A stretch of DNA of 13,311 nucleotides, from NCBI GenBank assembly GCA_900551495.1, contig URWG01000041.1:1-13311 (forward strand), read 5' to 3'. How positions within the stretch are numbered: the stretch's first letter is position 1; each line of letters starts with the position of its first letter. The position numbers and the translations under genes were made by a program. Under the pieces are notes generated by a model, which worked only from the letters and a program-made list of their open reading frames with translations, was not told the DNA's origin and did not search any database. This stretch comes from an uncultured Eubacteriales bacterium (GTDB lineage Bacteria > Bacillota > Clostridia > Oscillospirales > Oscillospiraceae). Shown here in pieces: positions 6,804 through 11,860 of the stretch.

Positions 6804-7736
6804 TCAGTCCCTCACGCCGAACATCGTCATCATGCGCCGCGCAAATTCCGCTCGGTCGAGGTCCAGAACGACGCTCGCGTTTTTCTGCGGGAATTTGAAG
6901 TCGCTGTAGAGGTCGGTCACGGTCTTGCCGAGGGTCAGCTCACTTTGCGTCTCGACGTACACACCCGCCTCGCGCTCGGTAAACAGCTCCGGCGCGACAA
7001 GGTGCCAAATCGGAGCGGCATCATGCAGGCACCAGCCGCCCGAGCCTGCCCGCACATTGATCTTGAGAATGTCCCGACTGCTGTCGCGCATAAAAATTCC
7101 GCCCGCGTCGCCGCTCGCGGCGATCGTTTCCAGCTCCTGCTCAGTCAGGTAGGCTTTGAGCGTCACGTCCAGCCCGCACATCACGAGCCTGCACCCGCTG
7201 CGGAACACGACCTGTGCCGCGTCGGGGTCGGCGTAGATGTTATACTCCGCGCAGGGCGTACAGTTCCCGCCGACGGCAGCGCCGCCCATCATGGACACAC
7301 GGCGCAGCTTCTGCGGCAGATCGGGGTATTTTGCGATCGCGGTGGCAAGGCTCGACAGCGGTCCGAGCGTCACCAGCTCCAGCTCGCCCTCATAGCGGCA
7401 GGCGGCGGCATACAGCGCGTCCCACATCGGCTCCTTTTCCGCCTGCTTCGTCGGCAGCGGCAGCGCGGCGGGGCCCAGCCCCTCCTTGCCGTGGAACTCC
7501 GAGCTGTCCAGCGGTGCGCGTCGCCAGGGCTTCTCCGCGCCCGCGTAAACGGGGAACTCCGCCCCCATGAATTCCCGCAGCGCAAGGGCATTGCGCAGGG
7601 TCTTTTCAAGGCAGACATTACCCGCCACGGCGCTGACGCCGACGATGTTCAGCTCGGGCAGACGGTGCGCGACCTGCAGCGCAGCAGCGTCGTCCGTACC
7701 CGGGTCGCAGTCGATCCAAATCGGTATCTGTTTCAT
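6804..7736 (-). CDS. Nucleoside hydrolase 1 (IUNH family)
   Basis: This 310-residue enzyme of the inosine-uridine nucleoside hydrolase family splits the N-glycosidic bond of ribonucleosides to free base plus ribose, for salvage. The Ca2+-binding start DCDPGTDD (residues 9-16) supplies the metal-binding and catalytic Asp residues. Further family blocks are FHGKEGLG (81-88), the AEYNIYADPDAA metal/substrate loop (163-174), GLDVT (188-192) and the catalytic-site His238-Asp239 pair (LHDAAP). The Thr at position 14 replaces the His common in purine/pyrimidine IUNHs and is seen in other family branches, so base preference is open. GGAGG at 7749-7745 lies inside the preceding gene. Its start follows the preceding stop with zero spacing, implying tight translational coupling. 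Confidence 0.9.
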   Translation of the reverse strand: MKQIPIWIDCDPGTDDAAALQVAHRLPELNIVGVSAVAGNVCLEKTLRNALALREFMGAEFPVYAGAEKPWRRAPLDSSEFHGKEGLGPAALPLPTKQAEKEPMWDALYAAACRYEGELELVTLGPLSSLATAIAKYPDLPQKLRRVSMMGGAAVGGNCTPCAEYNIYADPDAAQVVFRSGCRLVMCGLDVTLKAYLTEQELETIAASGDAGGIFMRDSSRDILKINVRAGSGGWCLHDAAPIWHLVAPELFTEREAGVYVETQSELTLGKTVTDLYSDFKFPQKNASVVLDLDRAEFARRMMTMFGVRD

Positions 7737-8663
7737 TTATGCTTCCTCCCCATAGGCGGCGACCGCCTCAACCAGCAGGTCGGCAAAGCCCTCGCGGTCG
7801 ATGCCGACGTTGACCAGCGCGTTCGGCGTCCTGTGCTTGCTTCCGAGGGTCGTACCGCGGCAGTATTCGCCCCGCGTTTCGACCTCGACGTACAGCTCCC
7901 GCGTCTGCATCAGCTCCGGACGCAGCAGCGACGCGACCGCCACAGCGTCATGCACCGGTGCGCCCGCATAGCCGAGCTTGCGGTGAAATTCGTAGAAAAA
8001 TTCCAGCCAGTCCGCAACAACGTGCGCCACACGGTTCCCCACGGCGCGGATCCGTTCGAAATCCTGCGGGAAGATCAGCGCCTTGAGCGTCACATCCAGC
8101 CCGCTCATGCGGAGAGGAACGCCGCTGCGGAACACGATGTCCGCCGCCTCGGGATCGACGAGAATGTTGAATTCCGCCGCCGCCGTCCAGTTGCCGTGGG
8201 CGATGCCGCCGCCCATGAAGCTGATCTCGGCAATCTTCGGCTTCAGCTCCGGATGTGCCAGCAGCAGCGCGGCGACATTGGTCAGCGGTCCGGTCGGGAC
8301 GAGCGTAACGGGCGTCTCGCTCTGACGCAGCGTCCGCGCCATCAGCTCCGCAGCCGAGCAGCCGCAAAGCTCCGCCTTCGGCTCCGGCAGCACGGGACCG
8401 TCCAAGCCGCTCTGCCCGTGGACGCTCGGGGCGTTCATCGGCTCGGCGATCAGCGGGCGCGGACGCCCCATGGCGATCGGCGCGTCAATGCCGAGCAGGG
8501 TACAGATGCGGCGGGCGTTGTAGGTGGTCTTTTCGATCGTCTGATTGCCGCAGACCGAGGTAACGGCGCGGATGTCGAGCAGCGGACTTGATTTCGCGAG
8601 CATCCACGCGATCGCGTCATCGTGCCCGGGGTCGCCGTCGAGAAGGATGGGTCGTTTTGTCAT
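7737..8663 (-). CDS. Nucleoside hydrolase 2 (IUNH family), first gene of the uvrB operon
   Basis: A 308-residue paralogue of the next gene, with the classical start DGDPGHDD (9-16), the HGQSGLDGP block (about 82), an AAEFNILVDPEAAD loop, GLDVT and the VHDAVAVA catalytic His-Asp. It is expected to hydrolyse ribonucleosides in the cytoplasm. The two copies differ across most of the chain, so they are likely old duplicates with different base preference. ATG 8663-8661 was chosen because the conserved Asp strand begins 8 residues later and a weak AGAAGGGA ribosome binding site is 8-10 nt upstream. The frame stays open much further upstream, but that extension overlaps the divergent membrane-protein gene and resembles no protein. 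No convincing minus-strand promoter was found in the 96 bp before the start. Confidence 0.9.
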   Translation of the reverse strand: MTKRPILLDGDPGHDDAIAWMLAKSSPLLDIRAVTSVCGNQTIEKTTYNARRICTLLGIDAPIAMGRPRPLIAEPMNAPSVHGQSGLDGPVLPEPKAELCGCSAAELMARTLRQSETPVTLVPTGPLTNVAALLLAHPELKPKIAEISFMGGGIAHGNWTAAAEFNILVDPEAADIVFRSGVPLRMSGLDVTLKALIFPQDFERIRAVGNRVAHVVADWLEFFYEFHRKLGYAGAPVHDAVAVASLLRPELMQTRELYVEVETRGEYCRGTTLGSKHRTPNALVNVGIDREGFADLLVEAVAAYGEEA

Positions 8664-8691
8664 TGTATCGCGTCCCTTCTGTAGATTTTTC

Positions 8692-8720
8692 TTGCTATTT
8701 TCCCCCGTCTGCGGTAAAAT
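8692..8720 (+). promoter_or_regulatory. Promoter of the EIIC-like gene
   Basis: TTGCTA (8692-8697), 17-bp spacer and TAAAAT (8715-8720). The leader is about 33 nt. A weak 5-bp hairpin CCGTA (8733-8737) / TACGG (8747-8751) covers the start of the ribosome binding site. Confidence 0.55.
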
Positions 8721-8759
8721 CAGGGCAGAACACCGTAATTTTCCACTACGGAGGCAGAA

Positions 8760-9818
8760 ATGAGAGAATTTATGAAGCGGAAGGGCGTTATCCCTTCGTG
8801 GAAAACGTATTTCGTCACCGCAATGGGCGCGATGGCGCAGGGCTTGTTCGCCTCGCTGCTGATCGGCACCATTCTCGGCACGCTCGGCGATCGGTTCGGC
8901 ATCACGTCCCTGTCCGAGATCGCTGCCTTTGCAAAGAATAACTATGTCGTCGGCGCTGCCATCGGCGTTGCGGTCGCCGCCGCACTCAAGGCGCAGGGGC
9001 TTGTGCTGCTGTCCTCGGCGGTCGTCGGTGCGATCGGCTACGTCATGGGCGCGGAGATCACCGTCGGCAGTGAGGTCATCGCCTACACCGCCGGACCCGC
9101 GGGCGCATTCGTCGCGGTCTTGGTCGCCTCCGAGATCGGCAAGCTCGTCTCGAAGGAGACAAAGGTCGATATTCTCGTCACGCCCGTTGTAACGATCCTC
9201 GTCGGCTACGGCATCTCGCGGCTCTGCTGCCCCGCCATTGCCTACGCCATGTACTATCTCGGCGCGTTCATCAACACCGCCACCGAGCTTCAGCCGTTCT
9301 TCATGGGCATTGTCGTCTCCGTCGTCGTCGGTATTCTTCTGACGCTTCCGATCAGCTCGGCGGCAATCTGCGCCATGATCGGTATCAGCGGTTTGGCGGG
9401 CGGCGCCGCAACCGTAGGCTGCTGCTGTCAGATGGTGGGCTTTGCCGTAATGAGCTTCCGCGAAAACCGCTGGGGCGGCTTGGTCGCGCAGGGGCTGGGC
9501 ACCTCGATGCTGCAAATGGGCAACATCATCCGCCGCCCCGTCATTTGGCTGCCGACGATCCTCTCCTCGGCGATTTTGGGACCCGTCTCGACGCTGGTGT
9601 TCCGCCTGACGAACGTCGGCGTCTCCGCCGGCATGGGCACCTGCGGGCTGGTCGGTCCGCTCGGCGTTATTGCCGCTGCCGAGACGACGGACGCAAGGCT
9701 TTGGATCGGTCTTGTGCTGCTGTGCATCGTCCTGCCCGCCGTCGTAACGCTGGCGATCAGTGAATTGATGCGCAAGCTCGGCTGGATCCGCGCGGGCGAC
9801 CTGAAGCTCGATCTTTAA
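8760..9818 (+). CDS. PTS EIIC-like membrane protein (PTS_EIIC_2 type), stand-alone
   Basis: A very hydrophobic 352-residue integral membrane protein with roughly eight to ten predicted transmembrane segments. A short basic N-terminus (MREFMKRKGVIPSWKTYF) leads into GAMAQGLFASLLIGTILGTL. Gly/Ala-rich helices follow, with the central LPISSAAICAMIGISGLAGG segment and a GTCGLVGP loop near the C-terminus. This matches my memory of the EIIC-type family PF13303, which carries the sugar channel but no phosphorylation domain. No EIIA or EIIB gene lies nearby, so a PTS transport role is doubtful; it may be a facilitator or sensor. GGAGG at 8750-8754 favours ATG 8760 over ATG 8772. Its divergence from two nucleoside hydrolases suggests, without proof, nucleoside or pentose uptake. 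Confidence 0.75.
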   Translation: MREFMKRKGVIPSWKTYFVTAMGAMAQGLFASLLIGTILGTLGDRFGITSLSEIAAFAKNNYVVGAAIGVAVAAALKAQGLVLLSSAVVGAIGYVMGAEITVGSEVIAYTAGPAGAFVAVLVASEIGKLVSKETKVDILVTPVVTILVGYGISRLCCPAIAYAMYYLGAFINTATELQPFFMGIVVSVVVGILLTLPISSAAICAMIGISGLAGGAATVGCCCQMVGFAVMSFRENRWGGLVAQGLGTSMLQMGNIIRRPVIWLPTILSSAILGPVSTLVFRLTNVGVSAGMGTCGLVGPLGVIAAAETTDARLWIGLVLLCIVLPAVVTLAISELMRKLGWIRAGDLKLDL

Positions 9819-9829
9819 TACTGAATACT

Positions 9830-9860
9830 GATTCTTGATGAAAATATTTCATCAAGAATC
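9830..9860 (-). repeat. Palindromic repeat, copy 1
   Basis: A perfect 14-bp inverted repeat (9830-9843 with 9847-9860) around a 3-nt loop. Read on the minus strand it is flanked by CATGG and AGTAT, exactly as copy 2 at 11797-11826. It is not followed by a T-run in either direction, so it is not a classical terminator for the EIIC-like gene. It lies about 17 nt into the RNA predicted from the minus-strand promoter at 9912-9884. Confidence 0.8.
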
Positions 9861-9883
9861 CCATGACGCGCCCCGATACCGCT

Positions 9884-9912
9884 ATTATACCCGTTCCCGT
9901 CGAACGCCGCAA
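9884..9912 (-). promoter_or_regulatory. Strong minus-strand promoter with no recognised gene downstream
   Basis: TTGCGG (9912-9907), 17-bp spacer and a perfect TATAAT (9889-9884). RNA from it would pass through palindrome copy 1 and then run antisense into the 3' end of the EIIC-like gene. No open frame with a ribosome binding site follows. It could drive a small or antisense RNA. It is the mirror image of the tRNA promoter: both -35 regions are preceded by GCTC, forming an inverted GCTCTTGC pair (9909-9916 and 9970-9977). Confidence 0.6.
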
Positions 9913-9973
9913 GAGCAAGCCGCGCTTTACCGCAAGTTTTTTCGCTGCCGGCACAATTCGAGGAAAACCGCTC

Positions 9974-10002
9974 TTGCTTTTTTCCCTCCGAGGTGCTATA
10001 AT
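9974..10002 (+). promoter_or_regulatory. tRNA-Gly promoter
   Basis: TTGCTT (9974-9979), 17-bp spacer and consensus TATAAT (9997-10002). It places the transcription start within a few nt of the tRNA 5' end. The 5-7 nt left for a leader is very short. Confidence 0.75.
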
Positions 10003-10011
10003 CACCTTGAT

Positions 10012-10085
10012 GCAGGGTTAGTTCATCGGTAGAACGGTCGCTTCCCAAGCCACAGAGGCGGGTTCGATTCCCGTACCCTGCTCCA
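10012..10085 (+). tRNA. tRNA-Gly (CCC anticodon), CCA encoded
   Basis: A 74-nt cloverleaf. The acceptor stem is GCAGGGT / ACCCTGC with discriminator T and encoded CCA. The D stem is GTTC / GAAC. The anticodon loop TTCCCAA has CCC at 10044-10046. The T stem GCGGG / CCCGT encloses TTCGATT. It reads GGG glycine codons. The anticodon stem (10037-10041 with 10049-10053) has a C-C mismatch at positions 29 and 41, where the usual sequence is a C-G pair. All other pairs hold, with one G-T at the T-stem base. Confidence 0.95.
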
Positions 10086-10086
10086 G

Positions 10087-10120
10087 AAAAAAGAGCATTG
10101 CTTCTGCAATGCTCTTTTTT
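10087..10120 (+). terminator. tRNA-Gly terminator
   Basis: A perfect 9-bp stem GAGCATTGC (10093-10101) / GCAATGCTC (10106-10114) with a TTCT loop, preceded by A6 and followed by T6. It starts directly after the CCA end. Confidence 0.93.
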
Positions 10121-10124
10121 CAAC

Positions 10125-10342
10125 GAAATAAATCCCTTATGGGATTTGTGAAATACCCTGCGGGCGTGAAATCTGCCTCCGGCACGTGAAATGTCTGCGG
10201 ACATGGGTGGATTTATTTCATTTCACACTGCGACGAAGGCGCAGTATTTCACTGTTTCGAGTCTGCGAGAAACGATTTCACATTCGGTTTTTGCCGAATA
10301 TTTCACTTCACTTTTTATTCGCATTGCTGTACAATGTGAAAT
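10125..10342 (+). repeat. Hairpin array punctuated by GTGAAAT / ATTTCAC, upstream of the four-helix-bundle gene
   Basis: GTGAAAT occurs at 10148, 10166 and 10186. Its exact reverse complement ATTTCAC occurs at 10220, 10246, 10275 and 10300. GTGAAAT returns at 10336. Between the heptamers lie small, unrelated palindromes: CCC-tgc-GGG, TGCC-tcc-GGCA, TGTC-tgcg-GACA, then ACTGCG-n7-CGCAGT, GTTTC-n10-GAAAC and ATTCGG-n6-CCGAAT. The left part is framed by an 11-bp inverted repeat (10125-10135 with 10209-10219). The heptamers are conserved while the palindromes differ in sequence but keep their symmetry. This suggests a protein- or structure-recognised element rather than a plain leader. No family name is known to me. 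Confidence 0.8.
10307..10335 (+). promoter_or_regulatory. Promoter of the four-helix-bundle gene, followed directly by a GTGAAAT site
   Basis: TTCACT (10307-10312), 17-bp spacer and TACAAT (10330-10335). The last GTGAAAT (10336-10342) abuts the -10, so it covers the predicted start point. A protein recognising the heptamer would occupy the promoter, making autoregulation plausible. Confidence 0.55.
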
Positions 10343-10360
10343 AGAAAGGGTGGTGCTTGC

Positions 10361-10714
10361 ATGGCTGAGTCAAAATTAAGGGTACTCTCCACCGAGTTTG
10401 CAGTCAATATAGTCAAACTATGTGATATGATCAAAGGGCATTACTCACTGGTTAATCAGTTGGAGCGCTCCGGAACCTCGATCGGTGCCAATATTCGTGA
10501 AGCGAATTACGCTCACGGCAAGGCGGATTTTATTGCAAAACTGCAAATTGCATTGAAGGAGTGTTATGAGACAGAATATTGGCTTGAGCTGTTCGTAAAA
10601 GCAAATGTGTTGAACAAAGAATCCGTATCGAAACTTTATACGGAATGCGGTACGATTCGCCGCATTCTGATTGCTTCCCTCAACACCGCAAAGCAATCCT
10701 TGACCGGCAAGTAA
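10361..10714 (+). CDS. Four-helix-bundle protein of the 23S rRNA intervening-sequence (S23/IVP, bAvd-like) family
   Basis: A 117-residue all-helical protein with the family hallmark QLERSGTSIGANIREANYAH (residues 33-52), then DFIAKLQIALKECYETEYWL (56-75). Members occur inside 23S rRNA intervening sequences, as accessory proteins of diversity-generating retroelements (bAvd), and very often alone. The family forms pentameric, basic, nucleic-acid-binding barrels; the role of stand-alone copies is unknown. No reverse transcriptase, variable repeat or rRNA is in the window. The AAAGGGTGG ribosome binding site lies at 10345-10353. The gene is visibly lower in GC and richer in A/T-ending codons than its neighbours, suggesting acquisition together with the array in front of it. 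No terminator follows. Confidence 0.88.
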   Translation: MAESKLRVLSTEFAVNIVKLCDMIKGHYSLVNQLERSGTSIGANIREANYAHGKADFIAKLQIALKECYETEYWLELFVKANVLNKESVSKLYTECGTIRRILIASLNTAKQSLTGK

Positions 10715-10740
10715 TGTCCCGCGATTTCGTCTCCTTCCTC

Positions 10741-10769
10741 TTGCGGGCGGGCGGGAAATGCGGTATACT
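10741..10769 (+). promoter_or_regulatory. Promoter of the SDR oxidoreductase gene
   Basis: TTGCGG (10741-10746), 17-bp spacer ending in GCGG, and TATACT (10764-10769). The hexamers and spacer end closely match the promoter at 11643-11671. Confidence 0.7.
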
Positions 10770-10821
10770 GTCTATGTAGGCAATTCTTCTGCATTTGTGA
10801 AAAATACAAGGAGGTTTGGTC

Positions 10822-11565
10822 ATGCTTCAAGGGAAAACAGCAATCGTAACCGGCGGAACGCGGGGCATCGGTCTGGCAATCGTCAGAACCTTTTTGCAAA
10901 ACGGCGCAGCCGTCGCCCTGTTCGGCAGCCGAAAGGAGACGGTCGATAAGGCGCTTGCCGCGCTGAAATCGGAAAACGCCGCGTGGCGTGTCATGGGGCT
11001 TGCGCCCGATCTGACCGATTTCGACACCGTGCGGCAGGCGGTAGAGACGGTGCGCGAGGCGTTCGGCACGGTGGACATCATGGTCAACAATGCGGGCATC
11101 TCCGCACGCGAGCCGCTGGCGGAATACCGTCCCGAGGACTTCAAAAAGATCATGGACCTGAACGTGACCGCCGTATTCAACGGCTGTAAGGCGGTCGAGC
11201 CGATCATGCGTGCCGCGGGGCACGGGTGCATTATCAACACCAGCTCGATGGTCAGCCTGTACGGTCAGCCCGCCGGCGTCGGCTATCCCGCCAGCAAGTT
11301 TGCCGTGAACGGTCTGACCAAGAGCCTCGCGCGGGAGCTGGGTCCGGCGGGGATCCGCGTCAATGCCGTTGCGCCCGGCGTGACCCGCACCGATATGGTC
11401 GCCGCGCTGCCGAAGGAGATGGTGGAACGGATCTCCGCGCCGATCCCGCTGCGTCGCGTCGGTGAGCCGCAGGAGGTGGCGAATGTGTTCCTCTTCCTTG
11501 CAAGCGACCTTGCAAGCTACGTTACGGGCGCGGTCGTCTCCGTGGACGGCGCGGCACAAACCTGA
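10822..11565 (+). CDS. SDR-family oxidoreductase (FabG-like)
   Basis: A classical short-chain dehydrogenase/reductase of 247 residues with a Rossmann fold. It has the cofactor motif TGGTRGIG (10-17), NNAG (89-92) and the catalytic tetrad Asn114, Ser142, Tyr155 and Lys159 (YPASK). Arg at 14 and SR at 36-37 after the second strand suggest NADP(H). It ends in the usual GAVVSVDGA segment. It resembles 3-oxoacyl-ACP reductase but stands alone, outside any fatty-acid cluster, so the substrate may be another ketone or alcohol. AAGGAGG (10808-10814) lies 7 nt before ATG 10822; an in-frame TTG at 10816 is too close to it. It has its own promoter and terminator and is therefore monocistronic. Confidence 0.9.
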   Translation: MLQGKTAIVTGGTRGIGLAIVRTFLQNGAAVALFGSRKETVDKALAALKSENAAWRVMGLAPDLTDFDTVRQAVETVREAFGTVDIMVNNAGISAREPLAEYRPEDFKKIMDLNVTAVFNGCKAVEPIMRAAGHGCIINTSSMVSLYGQPAGVGYPASKFAVNGLTKSLARELGPAGIRVNAVAPGVTRTDMVAALPKEMVERISAPIPLRRVGEPQEVANVFLFLASDLASYVTGAVVSVDGAAQT

Positions 11566-11574
11566 TTCAAATTG

Positions 11575-11604
11575 TCCGACCTGCTTCGGCGGGTCGGATT
11601 TTTA
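11575..11604 (+). terminator. Rho-independent terminator after the SDR gene
   Basis: A 10-bp stem (11575-11584 with 11589-11598, one T-G pair) closed by a C(TTCG)G tetraloop and followed by TTTTT. It begins 9 nt after the SDR stop. Confidence 0.92.
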
Positions 11605-11642
11605 ATTTTTCGTAAATTCTGCCGCGAGCGGAAGCGTCGCTC

Positions 11643-11671
11643 TTGCGGACGGCGCGGAAAGTCGGTATACT
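11643..11671 (+). promoter_or_regulatory. Promoter of the ABC transporter operon
   Basis: TTGCGG (11643-11648), 17-bp spacer ending in CGG, and TATACT (11666-11671). The predicted leader to the ATPase start is about 180 nt, much longer than the other leaders in this window. Confidence 0.7.
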
Positions 11672-11686
11672 ATAAAAAATAATACT

Positions 11687-11793
11687 AGAATCTGTTAAAA
11701 AGCTTGAAAAGCTTTTTATAGCGCCAAAGGCGCGTCAGATTCTGCATGAGACGGCGCATCGTGCGTTCGCACGATGCGAGTGTGCGTAGCACA
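11687..11793 (+). other. Highly structured leader: branched stem plus two further hairpins
   Basis: AGAATCTG (11687-11694) pairs with CAGATTCT (11736-11743), enclosing two hairpins: a 10-bp stem TAAAAAGCTT (11696-11705) / AAGCTTTTTA (11709-11718) and GCGCC-aaa-GGCGC (11721-11733). This forms a three-way junction. It is followed by a 9-bp hairpin GCATCGTGC (11756-11764) / GCACGATGC (11769-11777) and TGTGC-gta-GCACA (11781-11793), then by palindrome copy 2. No coding frame fits. It may be a regulatory RNA in the transporter leader or a small non-autonomous mobile repeat; the sequence alone does not decide. Confidence 0.65.
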
Positions 11794-11796
11794 TGG

Positions 11797-11826
11797 GATT
11801 CTTGATTAAATATTTAATCAAGAATC
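11797..11826 (+). repeat. Palindromic repeat, copy 2 (perfect 30-bp palindrome)
   Basis: A perfect self-complementary 30-mer, matching copy 1 at 9830-9860 over nearly 40 nt including the CATGG and AGTAT flanks, in inverted orientation on the chromosome. One stem pair differs as T-A here versus G-C in copy 1, so pairing is preserved. It lies 34 nt before the ATPase start codon. Confidence 0.85.
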
Positions 11827-11860
11827 AGTATAAAATTGAGTAGTATCGGGAGTAACGAAC

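Noticed and set aside
8664..9515. A 284-residue N-terminal extension of nucleoside hydrolase 2.
   Set aside because: It is antisense to the EIIC-like gene, is Asp/Arg/Gly-rich without a domain, and the family starts exactly at MTKRPILLDGDPG.
9830..9860. Terminator for the EIIC-like gene.
   Set aside because: The hairpin is strong but no T-run follows on the plus strand, and a homologous copy sits in a leader, so a repeat is the better explanation.
9909..9977. GCAAGAGC / GCTCTTGC followed by T6 as a terminator.
   Set aside because: The 53-nt loop is too long for an intrinsic terminator, and both arms are the -35 regions of divergent promoters.
10148..10342. CRISPR array.
   Set aside because: The repeated unit is only 7 nt, changes orientation midway, the intervals are short palindromes of uneven length (11-22 nt), and no cas gene is present.
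10012..10342. Integration (att) site at the tRNA 3' end.
   Set aside because: No duplicate of the tRNA 3' end is visible downstream and no integrase gene is in the window; the tRNA keeps its own terminator.
11793..11843. A 16-codon leader peptide (MGFLIKYLIKNQYKIE) ending just before the ATPase ribosome binding site.
   Set aside because: No ribosome binding site precedes it, and its sequence is dictated by the palindrome; kept in mind only because copy 1 also starts ATGGGATTC on its minus strand.
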